64,000 nt of DNA from an uncultured Bacteroidales bacterium (GTDB taxonomy: Bacteria; Bacteroidota; Bacteroidia; Bacteroidales; UBA932): the NCBI GenBank assembly GCA_944326305.1, contig CALVDL010000005.1:80255-144254 (forward strand), written 5' to 3'. A program made the position numbers and the translations under genes. Below the pieces are notes generated by a model. That model worked only from the letters and a program-made list of their open reading frames with translations. It made no database searches and was not told where the DNA came from. Below, piece after piece: positions 52,254-61,008 of the stretch; positions within the stretch are counted from its first letter, which is position 1, and every line of letters begins with the position of its first letter.

Positions 52254-53831
52254 ATGAAACGGTTATTTATACAGCTATTGACAATATGCATCGTCTGCAC
52301 GGCCCCGGGCATCTGGTACGGATGCTCGGCGGAGCCTGCGGATAACACCGGCGACGAAGAACAGCCGGAAACCGTCCCGGAGGACTGTGATACCTACGGG
52401 TACATACTCGACACAGGAGGCAACCCTGTCCCTGATGTCGTAGTCACTGACGGCTATACATGCGTCCAGACAGACGGGGACGGCATGTACAGCTTCTACC
52501 GCAACAGCGAAGCCGACTTCGTCTCATACAGCATCCCTTCCCAGTGCGAGGTAGGCATGAGTGAAAAAGGCATACCTTCATTCTACAGCAGGCTCGAGGA
52601 AGGGAAATACCGCTATGACTTCACCGTCACCATGATGGACGCCCCGGAATCCAGGTTCAACCTTCTGGCCATCGGGGACCCGCAGATCACGGAGAACGCG
52701 CACGCCGCCAGGTTCAAGGATGAAACGGCCGCAGACATCAGGCAGTACGCCGCCGGAAGCGGTGTCCCGTGCTACGGGATCATACTCGGGGACTTCGTGG
52801 GCAACAAATGGGAGCTGTACAGCAACATATTCAACGCCACCGGAGAGGAACAGCTCGGCATCCCGGCATTTGCCTGCATCGGTAACCACGACCATGAATA
52901 TCCGGCAGACAATGACAGGGCCGCCAGGGCCAAGTACGAAAGCTGGTACGGGCCGAGCAACTACTCGTTCAACAGGGGCGATGCCCACATCATCGTGATG
53001 GACGACATAATGCACGGCTGCAAGACGAGCTCGGAATACGACGCAGGCTTCACCGCGGCACAATTTGAGTGGCTGAAGCAGGACCTCAGTTACGTAGACA
53101 AGGACAGGATGGTCATCCTGTGCGTACACATCCCGTTCCGGGGAGGATCCGAATCAGGGGGCAGCAATGTCAACAAAGACAAATACTACAATGAAGTCCT
53201 TGAAATGCTGTCCGGATATGAAACTTCCACAATCATGTCCGCCCACACCCATTCCAACATCAATTATATCCATACGGCCGGAGGGAAGGAGATCTTCGAG
53301 CACATCACAGGGACAACCTGCGGGGCATGGTGGAAGTCGACTGTATGTACAGAGGGCACTCCTATAGGATTCGGGATATATGAAATCAACGGGAACCGCA
53401 TGGAAGACTGGAAATTCAAGGCAGTCCGCCATGACGAAAATTTCCAGATCAGGCTATACCGGGGAAGCGACGTATTCACCGGAGGGGACACCGGACGTAA
53501 ACAGTTCGACAAGAACGGGGAGAACCAGATTGTGGCGAACATCTGGAACTGGGACCCTAAATGGAAAGTCGAGGTCTACGAAAACGGCACCCTCAGCGGG
53601 GAGATGACCCCATACAGGGACACCGACGCGTGGGCCACGGCCTACCATATTGACGTGATGGGCCTCGGCAGCAACTACAACAAGAATACAGACCACCTCC
53701 TTTACTTCGACCTCAAGGACCCTTCAGCCGAGGTAAAGGTCGTGGCGACAGACCGCTTCGGCAACATATACGAACAGTCAGTGTTCACCGACCCGGACTC
53801 CAACCCGGGACGTTTCCATGAGAATTATTAG
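52254..53831 (+). CDS. Surface calcineurin-like metallophosphoesterase with N- and C-terminal domains
   Basis: 525 residues with signal peptide and lipobox-like GIWYGC. An N-terminal beta-sandwich (YGYILDTGGNPVPDVVVTDG, resembling the MetallophosN domain) precedes the catalytic domain. Its metal ligands are seen in AIGDPQI, GDFVGNK, GNHDHEY, CVHIPF and SAHTHSN. A C-terminal beta domain (from about residue 390) follows. It should hydrolyse phosphomonoesters or diesters outside the cytoplasm, likely near the SusCD complex. It starts 12 bp after the SusD gene. Confidence 0.88.
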   Translation: MKRLFIQLLTICIVCTAPGIWYGCSAEPADNTGDEEQPETVPEDCDTYGYILDTGGNPVPDVVVTDGYTCVQTDGDGMYSFYRNSEADFVSYSIPSQCEVGMSEKGIPSFYSRLEEGKYRYDFTVTMMDAPESRFNLLAIGDPQITENAHAARFKDETAADIRQYAAGSGVPCYGIILGDFVGNKWELYSNIFNATGEEQLGIPAFACIGNHDHEYPADNDRAARAKYESWYGPSNYSFNRGDAHIIVMDDIMHGCKTSSEYDAGFTAAQFEWLKQDLSYVDKDRMVILCVHIPFRGGSESGGSNVNKDKYYNEVLEMLSGYETSTIMSAHTHSNINYIHTAGGKEIFEHITGTTCGAWWKSTVCTEGTPIGFGIYEINGNRMEDWKFKAVRHDENFQIRLYRGSDVFTGGDTGRKQFDKNGENQIVANIWNWDPKWKVEVYENGTLSGEMTPYRDTDAWATAYHIDVMGLGSNYNKNTDHLLYFDLKDPSAEVKVVATDRFGNIYEQSVFTDPDSNPGRFHENY

Positions 53832-53845
53832 AAAAAGATTGAAAA

Positions 53846-55519
53846 ATGAAAAAGATATTGCTACTCCTTCCTTGCCTGTCCGCCATATTCTCCTGCACGA
53901 CAGAGGAAACGGACATGAGCATCGAGCTTGCCAGCCCCAAGCTCACAGTAACGACAAGACTCGCATCCGCCACCATAAGCTGGGACCCTGTACAGAAGGC
54001 GGACGGATATGCATACAGGATCGATGACGGCCAGGAGAACCTGGTGGCCTCCGATGTGACAAGCATCACGGTAGAGGACCTGACGAAAGGCGAGCACACC
54101 GCGTATGTATGGAGCACCGGGGATGAGGTGCACACTACCAACTCACTCGAAAGGAGCACTACATTCACCATCGACCCTAAACTCCAGACTCCGCAGCCCT
54201 CATACGAGATCAGCGAGGACATGCAGTCAGTGACTTTCACATGGGAGGCGGTCGACGGAGCCTCAGGCTATGTCTACAGGATAGGCGAAGGTGAAGAAAA
54301 AACAGTCGGAAGCGATGTTACGAGCGTCACCGAAAGCAATCTGGAGGCAGGCGTGACATACACCTTCACCATGCACGCCACCGGAGAAGGCAACATAGAA
54401 GACTCGGATGCAGCCATGCTCTCTTTCTCGATAGTGGATGTATCACAGGGAGTCTGGGCAAGATTCACCGACGGCACTACCCTGCAGCTCACCGAGCAGT
54501 CAACAGGGATATGGACAGCCACGGCCGACTGCGCTGCGCAGAGCGAATTCACCATAGTGAAAGACGGGACAGTCTACGGATTCACCACATGGAGCGGCAA
54601 CGGCGGTATCGGCACAGTGAACAGCCAGGCTTCCGCAGTACCGTTCTACACATACCCTTCAGCCGTGTACTATGTAAGGCAGAGCCTCGGGCAGATGACC
54701 GCCGGGGAAACGGAGAACGATGTGAACAGGTTCTGGGTGAACATGGATTCAGACTGCAACATTGACATCACGGTAGACGCGACGAACAGTGACGGCATAC
54801 TCAGATACCGCCTGGAACTCAAGAGGGATGAAGACCCGTCGGTTGTCCTCGAGCAGTACTTCGACCTGATGGTATTCGGAGGAGACTGGATACAGACCGG
54901 CAAAGAAAGCAAAAGCGGCAAGAAGCTCGGAAGCTCATCCACAGAAAATGTAGACGGTACCGAACCTGGAGACACCGACGCGTCATACACGACCTTCGGC
55001 TTCAGCATAGTCAGCGACGAGACTGCTTCCCCGCAGTATCTCGCAAACCGCGGGCTTACAGGCTGGGACCTGTCATACTGCTTTGAATATCCGGGATATG
55101 TCCGACTTTCAAATTCAGACGGAGAACAGCCGTACGGAATAATGACCACCCCGGCACTCGAAAGCCTCGGCAGCGGCAGCTCCATCACCGTCACATTCGA
55201 CGCACTGAGGTTCGCATCCACCGCCTCCATCCCGGTGAAGGTCATTGGCTCCGGAAGCATCACTTCCGCCTCCGTGACAGTGGAGGGCAACGGATCGCCT
55301 GTAACCGTCACACCCGAGGCTGACGGCAAATCCATCCTGATACTCTCGGCACATACGCCGAAGCATGCCAACGGCGACCTCAAATACTGGTCGAACTTCA
55401 CCATGACCATAGAGGGAGCAGGCCCTGACACCAAGATAAGCTGGGACACATTCGAGGCAGACACCAAATTCAGCAATACGAGAATCTGTCTTGACAATAT
55501 AGTCATCAAAAAACTCTGA
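53846..55519 (+). CDS. Surface lipoprotein with two Fn3-like repeats
   Basis: 557 residues with lipobox LSAIFSC. Two similar segments (TISWDPVQKADGYAYRIDDG at ~50 and TFTWEAVDGASGYVYRIGEG at ~135) are tandem fibronectin type III-like domains. A central part with TDGTTLQLTEQSTGIWTATA and a C-terminal ~200-residue beta-rich segment (SSITVTFDALRFASTASIPV) look like ligand-binding or jelly-roll modules. It occupies the place of SusE/SusF-type ligand-binding lipoproteins in the unit. I do not recognise a specific family for the C-terminal part. Confidence 0.72.
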   Translation: MKKILLLLPCLSAIFSCTTEETDMSIELASPKLTVTTRLASATISWDPVQKADGYAYRIDDGQENLVASDVTSITVEDLTKGEHTAYVWSTGDEVHTTNSLERSTTFTIDPKLQTPQPSYEISEDMQSVTFTWEAVDGASGYVYRIGEGEEKTVGSDVTSVTESNLEAGVTYTFTMHATGEGNIEDSDAAMLSFSIVDVSQGVWARFTDGTTLQLTEQSTGIWTATADCAAQSEFTIVKDGTVYGFTTWSGNGGIGTVNSQASAVPFYTYPSAVYYVRQSLGQMTAGETENDVNRFWVNMDSDCNIDITVDATNSDGILRYRLELKRDEDPSVVLEQYFDLMVFGGDWIQTGKESKSGKKLGSSSTENVDGTEPGDTDASYTTFGFSIVSDETASPQYLANRGLTGWDLSYCFEYPGYVRLSNSDGEQPYGIMTTPALESLGSGSSITVTFDALRFASTASIPVKVIGSGSITSASVTVEGNGSPVTVTPEADGKSILILSAHTPKHANGDLKYWSNFTMTIEGAGPDTKISWDTFEADTKFSNTRICLDNIVIKKL

Positions 55520-55521
55520 AC

Positions 55522-56607
55522 ATGAAAACAAGGAATATACTTGCCGCGATACCTGTATGCGCCCTCGCACTTGCCTGCTCCTGCAACAAGGAGCAGACAA
55601 AGGAGGACTTCAGCGACGGCATCAGGATAGTGGAGCCAACCACAGAATACGGACTGGAGTCCGATGATGTATCAAAGCTCCAGCTCACACCCGGAAAACT
55701 GCTGCCGATCAAGAACGTCACTGCCACGAACTGTGCAAGGGCGGTAAAGGCCGGCATGTGGATAGATATCATCACCAGTGATGCGGTCATCACTGAAGGC
55801 GGACTTTCTGAACAGGAAATTGAACAGCTGTTCATAAACGGGGAAGAAGCCATCTCCCAGACAGGTGCAGATGTCTGGGGGATGCACCTCCCCTATCAGA
55901 ACAATGACATCGCGTCAGTCTCCGAAGCGACACGTGCAGAAGCCGTATCCCTGATGAACAGGATGATTGACCTGTCCCTCAAATATTTCAAGCCGAACCA
56001 CTTCGTGATTCACCCGTCATCCGGTTCAAAGCTCACCACAGACAGCGGATTCGAACAGGCGGTACAGCAGAGCCAGAAATCCCTCGCCCAGGTCCAGGCG
56101 TACCTTGATGAAAGGAATGCCACATACGGGACAAATGCGATACTGTGCGTGGAGAATTGCCCGAAAAGCGTTGCCTACGATGCCGAATCAATCCTGCACC
56201 TGCTCGATTACCCGGGCCTTGAAAAGACACGTATCTGCCTGGATACCGGGCACATACTTATACCGTCAAACGGCAAATACGCCGATCCTGTGAAAAACGG
56301 GGACGCACTGGCGTTCGTCAGGGCTGTCGGCAAGAGGCTCGGCACCCTGCACATCCAGCAGAACCCCGGGGCCGAAGGGCAGAGCTCCCCTCTTGACAAG
56401 CACCTCCAGCCTTTCACAGGCGGACTGATAGACTGGGGGGAATTCTATTACGAGCTCCTGACCAGCGCGGCATACCGCGGATGCTTCCTGTATGAGACAT
56501 CCTACACGGACACATACGGCGGCAGCGGCTCCACAATCGAGACCGTAAAGGAAAACTACACTGAAACCATCCTTTCCGAATACAAAAACTACCTTAAAAC
56601 AAAATAA
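55522..56607 (+). CDS. Lipoprotein TIM-barrel, sugar phosphate isomerase/epimerase-like
   Basis: 361 residues with a signal peptide and a lipobox-like ending ALACSC. The mature part is an AP-endonuclease-2/xylose-isomerase-like TIM barrel: GADVWGMHLPYQNNDIA, NHFVIHPSSGSK, ILCVENCPKSVAYD and KTRICLDTGHILIPS carry the metal-binding His, Glu and Asp residues. Export of such a fold as a lipoprotein is unusual; a surface lyase, epimerase or phosphoesterase is possible. It follows the Fn3 lipoprotein by 2 bp and ends the SusC unit. Confidence 0.8.
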   Translation: MKTRNILAAIPVCALALACSCNKEQTKEDFSDGIRIVEPTTEYGLESDDVSKLQLTPGKLLPIKNVTATNCARAVKAGMWIDIITSDAVITEGGLSEQEIEQLFINGEEAISQTGADVWGMHLPYQNNDIASVSEATRAEAVSLMNRMIDLSLKYFKPNHFVIHPSSGSKLTTDSGFEQAVQQSQKSLAQVQAYLDERNATYGTNAILCVENCPKSVAYDAESILHLLDYPGLEKTRICLDTGHILIPSNGKYADPVKNGDALAFVRAVGKRLGTLHIQQNPGAEGQSSPLDKHLQPFTGGLIDWGEFYYELLTSAAYRGCFLYETSYTDTYGGSGSTIETVKENYTETILSEYKNYLKTK

Positions 56608-56629
56608 TTTTCACATAAAATGAAAATTA
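56605..56629. promoter_or_regulatory. Perfect inverted repeat before the G1P dehydrogenase promoter
   Basis: Nine-base arms TAATTTTCA (56605-56613) and TGAAAATTA (56621-56629) enclose 7 bases. One arm begins with the stop codon of the preceding gene, and the repeat covers the -33 zone of the next promoter. No T-run follows, so an operator is as likely as a terminator. Confidence 0.5.
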
Positions 56630-56633
56630 TTAC

Positions 56634-56641
56634 TATATTTG
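56634..56641 (+). promoter_or_regulatory. -7 box of the glycerol-1-phosphate dehydrogenase gene
   Basis: TATATTTG lies 40 bases before the start at 56682. It indicates a transcript separate from the SusC unit. Confidence 0.6.
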
Positions 56642-56681
56642 CATTAAGAAAAGGCATTAAATGAAATATAGATAAAAGAAA

Positions 56682-58019
56682 ATGGAAAACATCGGAGAGG
56701 TATTGAAGAGGACTACTGACACCAAAGCGGCAAGAATCGGCATTGGGGCCATGGAGTCAAGCCATGAGGTTTTCAACGAGCTGTTCCCCGGCAGGAAGGC
56801 CGTATTGGTGGCCGACACCAATACATATGAAGCAGCCGGAAGGAAAGTCGAAAAAAATCTGGAAGACAACGGCATCGCAATTGAGGGTAAATTTGTGTTC
56901 GATGATCCGGATCTTTATGCAGAATGGGGGTATCTGACCGAGCTCGAGGACTATCTCAAGACCGTGGACGCGATTCCTGTCGCAGTGGGGTCAGGCGTGA
57001 TAAACGACCTTTGCAAACTCTCCTCCCACCATCTCGGACGGAAATACATGATAGTAGGTACCGCAGCTTCCATGGACGGGTACACCGCCTACGGGGCATC
57101 TATCACCTACCAGGGCAACAAGCAGACATTCGACTGCCCGGCACCTGCAGGAATCATCTTTGACCCGGAAGTGGCCGCCCTCGCACCAAAGGAGCTGGCG
57201 GCCTCCGGATATGCAGACCTCCTGGCAAAGATACCTGCCGGGGCAGACTGGATGCTGGCTGACGCCGCCGGCGAGGAAAAGCTGGACAAATACGCATTCG
57301 GGCTTGTCCAGGACAGGATCAGGGAAGCCCTCAGAGACCCTGACGCCATACTCGCAGGCAATGTGCAGGCCACAGGCCATCTCGCGGACGGACTGATAAT
57401 GAGCGGATTCGCCATGCAGGCCATCAACTCAAGCAGACCGGCCTCCGGAACAGAGCACCAGTTCAGCCATTTCTGGGACATGGAAGGCCTGTGCATCAAC
57501 GGGAAACATGTATCGCACGGCTTCAAGGTGGCCATAGGGACCATGGTCTCCACCGCCTGCCTCGAATACCTTCTCAAGCAGGACATCCAGAACATAGACA
57601 TAGACACATGCGTAAACGCATGGCCGTCATGGGAAAAGATGGAAGAGTACATACGGCAGATCTTCAAGGGGAAACCAGGACACCTGGAAAGGGGCCTTAC
57701 CGAGAGCAGGGGCAAATACATAGACGCACATCAACTGAGGAAAGAGCTCGAGAGGATAGCAGCGGCATGGCCTCAGCTCAAGCAGCGCATCTCCGCCCAG
57801 ATCATCCCGCTGTGGAAGATAGAGGATTCGCTCCGCAGGGTCGGAGCGCCGTACAGGCCGGAAATGATAGGGGTGAGCAGGGAGCACCTGCGGGATACTT
57901 TCCGGTGCATACCGTTCATGAGGAACAGGTATACGAACATTGACCTGATATACAGATGCCACCTTATGGGCAAGGTAGAGAAACATCTGTTCGGGAAAGG
58001 AGGAATATGGGAGGTCTGA
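56682..58019 (+). CDS. sn-Glycerol-1-phosphate dehydrogenase (AraM/EgsA-like)
   Basis: 445 residues, iron-containing-alcohol-dehydrogenase-like fold. Motifs are VAVGSGVINDLCKLSSHHLG (NAD binding), VGTAASMDGYTAYGASIT, ASGYADLLAKIPAGADW with the metal-binding Asp, GTEHQFSHFWDM and VSHGFKVAIGTM with the metal-binding His residues. AraM-type enzymes reduce dihydroxyacetone phosphate to sn-glycerol 1-phosphate in Bacillus. It is ~50 residues longer than AraM as I remember it, with a C-terminal helical extension. Its neighbourhood of phosphoesterases and a GlpT-like antiporter suggests a role in glycerol-phosphate metabolism. Confidence 0.85.
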   Translation: MENIGEVLKRTTDTKAARIGIGAMESSHEVFNELFPGRKAVLVADTNTYEAAGRKVEKNLEDNGIAIEGKFVFDDPDLYAEWGYLTELEDYLKTVDAIPVAVGSGVINDLCKLSSHHLGRKYMIVGTAASMDGYTAYGASITYQGNKQTFDCPAPAGIIFDPEVAALAPKELAASGYADLLAKIPAGADWMLADAAGEEKLDKYAFGLVQDRIREALRDPDAILAGNVQATGHLADGLIMSGFAMQAINSSRPASGTEHQFSHFWDMEGLCINGKHVSHGFKVAIGTMVSTACLEYLLKQDIQNIDIDTCVNAWPSWEKMEEYIRQIFKGKPGHLERGLTESRGKYIDAHQLRKELERIAAAWPQLKQRISAQIIPLWKIEDSLRRVGAPYRPEMIGVSREHLRDTFRCIPFMRNRYTNIDLIYRCHLMGKVEKHLFGKGGIWEV

Positions 58020-58034
58020 GGCCTCCCTTTTTTA
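58010..58034 (+). terminator. Intrinsic terminator overlapping the G1P dehydrogenase stop codon
   Basis: GGGAGG (58010-58015) pairs with CCTCCC (58023-58028) and is followed by six T. The stop codon lies within the loop. Confidence 0.85.
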
Positions 58035-58092
58035 TGGCATTCGCCTGATTTTGCCCATGCCCCATACGGAAGGGATCCCGTTACCGCAGGGG

Positions 58093-58746
58093 CTATTTTT
58101 TATCGCCGTAGGCCAGGTCGCCCGCATCGCCGAGCCCCGGAACGATATACGAATGGCTGGTGAGCTCTTCATCCTGCGTGGCCATCCACAGGGTGATGCC
58201 CTCGCCCGGGAGATGTTTCTGGAGATATTCCACAGCATATACACTGGCCACAGGGCACACGAGATGGGTATAAGACGGCGTGCCGTCCTCAAGAAGCCTG
58301 TTGTATGCCAGCTCCAGGGAAGCCCCGGTAGCCAGCATGGTATCAGCCAGGATAAGGACTTTCCCGTTAAGGTCGGGGGCGGTCACATATTCTATGTTGA
58401 TATGGAAATCATCTCCCTTGTCATATTTCCTGTAGGCGGCCACAAAAGCATTCTGGGCGTCATCGAAGAAATCAAGTATCCCCTTGTGCAGAGGGAGTCC
58501 GGCCCTCAATATGGTGGCGACCACTATCTGGTCATCATGTGTGCTGACATCCGCGATGCCCAGCGGCGTCACGACCTTCTTTTCCGAATAGTGCAGCCTT
58601 TTGCTTATTTCATAGGCGAAGATAGCCCCCACACGCTCCAGGTTGGCCCGGAACCGCATGCTGTCCTTCTGCACAGTCCTGTCCCGCATCTGTGCAATGA
58701 ACCTGTTGAGGATAGAATTCTGTTCTCCGAGATTGATGATTTCCAT
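58093..58746 (-). CDS. upp: Uracil phosphoribosyltransferase
   Basis: 217 residues. The PRPP-binding loop VLILADTMLATGASLELAYN and the C-terminal uracil-binding segment YIVPGLGDAGDLAYGDKK are intact. TILRAGLPLHKGIL is a further family motif. It salvages uracil to UMP. A TATCTTAG box, one base off consensus, lies about 21 bases upstream on the minus strand. It is convergent with the G1P dehydrogenase gene. Confidence 0.95.
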   Translation of the reverse strand: MEIINLGEQNSILNRFIAQMRDRTVQKDSMRFRANLERVGAIFAYEISKRLHYSEKKVVTPLGIADVSTHDDQIVVATILRAGLPLHKGILDFFDDAQNAFVAAYRKYDKGDDFHINIEYVTAPDLNGKVLILADTMLATGASLELAYNRLLEDGTPSYTHLVCPVASVYAVEYLQKHLPGEGITLWMATQDEELTSHSYIVPGLGDAGDLAYGDKK

Positions 58747-58787
58747 GACAGTAAGTTTTGATACCGCTAAGATACAACATTTTCCCG

Positions 58788-59477
58788 TCAGTGCATAACT
58801 TCCGTGCGCTCGTCGGCAAAACTGTAGAAGCTGTCATCCGCGATGATGATATGGTCAACGAGAGATATGTCGAACGTCTCCGCCGCCTTTTTCAGAATCC
58901 CGGTCTGCCTGATGTCGCTTGCGCCAGGCTGCGGATTGCCCGAAGGATGGTTGTGGACCAGGATTATGCCGCTGGCTAGCCTTTCAATGGCATTCCTGAT
59001 GATCATCTTCACATCGATGACAGTAGCGGAGACCCCTCCGGAGCTGAGCTTCTCCTTCCCTATTATGTAGTTCGCCCTGTTCAGGTATATGACCCAGCAT
59101 TCTTCATGGCCGAGCCCCTTCATATAGTGGAGCATGTGCCGGTATACCATCGCAGGGCCCGTGATTGACACCTTCTCCACACGGCTGGCCTCCGCGGCAC
59201 ATCTGCGCCCGAGCTCGAAAGCGGCGGCCACCGAGGCGGCCTTCCCAGGGCCCATCCCCCTGGTCCTGCACATCTGCCCAACGGTCATCCCCGACAGGCA
59301 TGCGAGGCTGTCCCCTGCGGATTTGAGCAGCTTCCTCGATATATCTACGGCATTCTCCTCACCGCATCCAGTCCTTATGATGACAGCGGCCAGCTCCGCA
59401 TTGCTCAAAGCCCCGACCCCCTTCTCGGCCATCTTCTCCCGCGGCCTGTCATCCTGTCCCAGTTCCTTAATCTTCAT
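58788..59477 (-). CDS. radC: RadC family protein (JAB/MPN domain)
   Basis: About 229 residues. An N-terminal helix-hairpin-helix (CLSGMTVGQMCRTRGMGPGK) is followed by a JAB metalloprotease-like domain with the zinc motif HNHPSGNPQPGASD and an upstream conserved glutamate. Long described as a DNA-repair protein, its true role is unsettled. The start at 59477 is chosen because a TATATTTG box (59490-59497) overlaps the in-frame ATG at 59492. Confidence 0.92.
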   Translation of the reverse strand: MKIKELGQDDRPREKMAEKGVGALSNAELAAVIIRTGCGEENAVDISRKLLKSAGDSLACLSGMTVGQMCRTRGMGPGKAASVAAAFELGRRCAAEASRVEKVSITGPAMVYRHMLHYMKGLGHEECWVIYLNRANYIIGKEKLSSGGVSATVIDVKMIIRNAIERLASGIILVHNHPSGNPQPGASDIRQTGILKKAAETFDISLVDHIIIADDSFYSFADERTEVMH

Positions 59478-59489
59478 TATTTTTTCCGG

Positions 59490-59497
59490 CAAATATA
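59490..59497 (-). promoter_or_regulatory. -7 box of radC
   Basis: The minus strand reads TATATTTG 13 bases before the chosen start, giving a nearly leaderless or very short-leader mRNA. Confidence 0.6.
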
Positions 59498-59509
59498 TGA
59501 CACAGGCAT

Positions 59510-59538
59510 AAAAAAAATCCCGGAGCGGAGCCCCGGGA
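59510..59538 (-). terminator. Intrinsic terminator of the GlpT-like antiporter gene
   Basis: TCCCGG (59518-59523) pairs with CCGGGA (59533-59538), with an inner GC/GC pair possible. On the minus strand it is followed by eight T, so it ends the diesterase-antiporter transcript before radC. Confidence 0.88.
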
Positions 59539-59567
59539 AGCGATATTTTTCTTTTTCTTTAAGTTTT

Positions 59568-60953
59568 TTACGAATCTTTATGTCCAATCTCGGCCAATAC
59601 CTTCTCCGCCTTCTCATAGCCGTCAGCCTTGGCCTTCCACATCGTGGCTATCACCAGCGATCCGATGACCCCGACTATGACAGAAACCATGAATACGGCA
59701 TTCCATCCGAAATGCTGGGCAAGATAGCCGAAGCCGAGCCCAGAAACGGTAGTGCTCGCATACCCGAATACGCCCAGTATTCCGTTTGCCGTGGCACAGG
59801 CATGTTTCGTTGCCTGATTCGAAGCCGCGATGCCGAGCAGGGCCTGCGGGCCGTAGACAAAGAAGCTTGACAGGCAGAGGAATACGGAAGAGAGCCAGTT
59901 CATGTCAGCCGGGGTCTTCCAGAACAGGAAGAACGACAGGGTGGCGCCTATCGTACAGAACAGGCAGGTCCTGTGGGCCCTGCTCTTCATGAACCTGTCG
60001 GTGAACCATCCGGCTATAAGCATCCCTGCAATGCCTCCTATTATCTCTGAAGCCGCCACAACTGACCCGGCATGGGATATTTCCATCCCCTTGTACTGAG
60101 TCAGGAAGGTCGCCCCCCAGTCAAGTATGGTGAAGCGCACCACATAGATACAGAAATTCGATACGGCAAGTATCCATATGATGGGGTTCCTGAACACGAG
60201 CCTGCTGATGAACTGCTTGAAGGCGCCTCCCGTCAGCTCCACCTCCTTCTTTTCCTCCTGCGGTTTCGCATCGTCCATGTCCTCGAGCTCCGGCAGCCCG
60301 ACAGAAGACGGAGTGTCCTTAAGGGCGAACAGGAGTACGAATGCCCCGACTACTGCGATGGAGGCCGGCACGGCGAAGCACATCTGCCATGCGCTGTAGC
60401 CGTAGTGGTCAAGTATGAACGCACAGATGACGCTTATGAGACCCGCCCCGATTGAGTGCGAGGCATTCCAGATGGACTGCTTGGTGGCAAGCTCCTGAGG
60501 TTTTATCCAGTGGGCCATGAGGCTCATGCACGGAGGGACACCCATCCCCTGGAAATATCCGTTCAGGACCCATACAGAACCTATTATATATACAAGCGCG
60601 AGCGTCGCTTTCCCTTCGGTATCCAGCACGTCCACAAAGGAATCCATTGCAGGGCTGAAGCAGATGAAGAAATTGGCCGTCGCCGAAAGGAACAGTCCGG
60701 AGGCCATCAGTTTCCTGCGGCTGAACCTGTCTGCCAGAAAACCGTTCGCAAACCGCGACAGTCCATAGATTATCCCGTTCAGGGTCAGGAACAGTCCCAG
60801 CTGGACTTTCGTAATCCCCAGCTCCGCCTCCAGGGCGGGCATGACCACGCTGAAATTCTTCCTCACGAAATAATAGAATGCATATCCGAGCATCAGGACG
60901 ATAAGTGTCCTCCACTGCCAGTAGTTGTATTTTTTCTTCTGCTCTCCAGTCAT
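59568..60953 (-). CDS. GlpT-like organophosphate:phosphate antiporter
   Basis: 461 residues, 12 membrane segments. The signature GYAFYYFVRKNFSVVMPALE in segment 1 and ICIYVVRFTILDW-type sequence (FCIYVVRFTILDWGATFLT) in segment 7 place the two phosphate-binding arginines of the GlpT/UhpT family. It would import glycerol 3-phosphate or a hexose phosphate in exchange for phosphate. The upstream gene encodes a glycerophosphodiesterase, which supports glycerol 3-phosphate as substrate. The gene ends at a strong terminator. Confidence 0.9.
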   Translation of the reverse strand: MTGEQKKKYNYWQWRTLIVLMLGYAFYYFVRKNFSVVMPALEAELGITKVQLGLFLTLNGIIYGLSRFANGFLADRFSRRKLMASGLFLSATANFFICFSPAMDSFVDVLDTEGKATLALVYIIGSVWVLNGYFQGMGVPPCMSLMAHWIKPQELATKQSIWNASHSIGAGLISVICAFILDHYGYSAWQMCFAVPASIAVVGAFVLLFALKDTPSSVGLPELEDMDDAKPQEEKKEVELTGGAFKQFISRLVFRNPIIWILAVSNFCIYVVRFTILDWGATFLTQYKGMEISHAGSVVAASEIIGGIAGMLIAGWFTDRFMKSRAHRTCLFCTIGATLSFFLFWKTPADMNWLSSVFLCLSSFFVYGPQALLGIAASNQATKHACATANGILGVFGYASTTVSGLGFGYLAQHFGWNAVFMVSVIVGVIGSLVIATMWKAKADGYEKAEKVLAEIGHKDS

Positions 60954-61008
60954 GATTAAAATGCCAATATCAGGGTTATATGGTCGCCGGACCGGCGATT
61001 CCGTTTCA

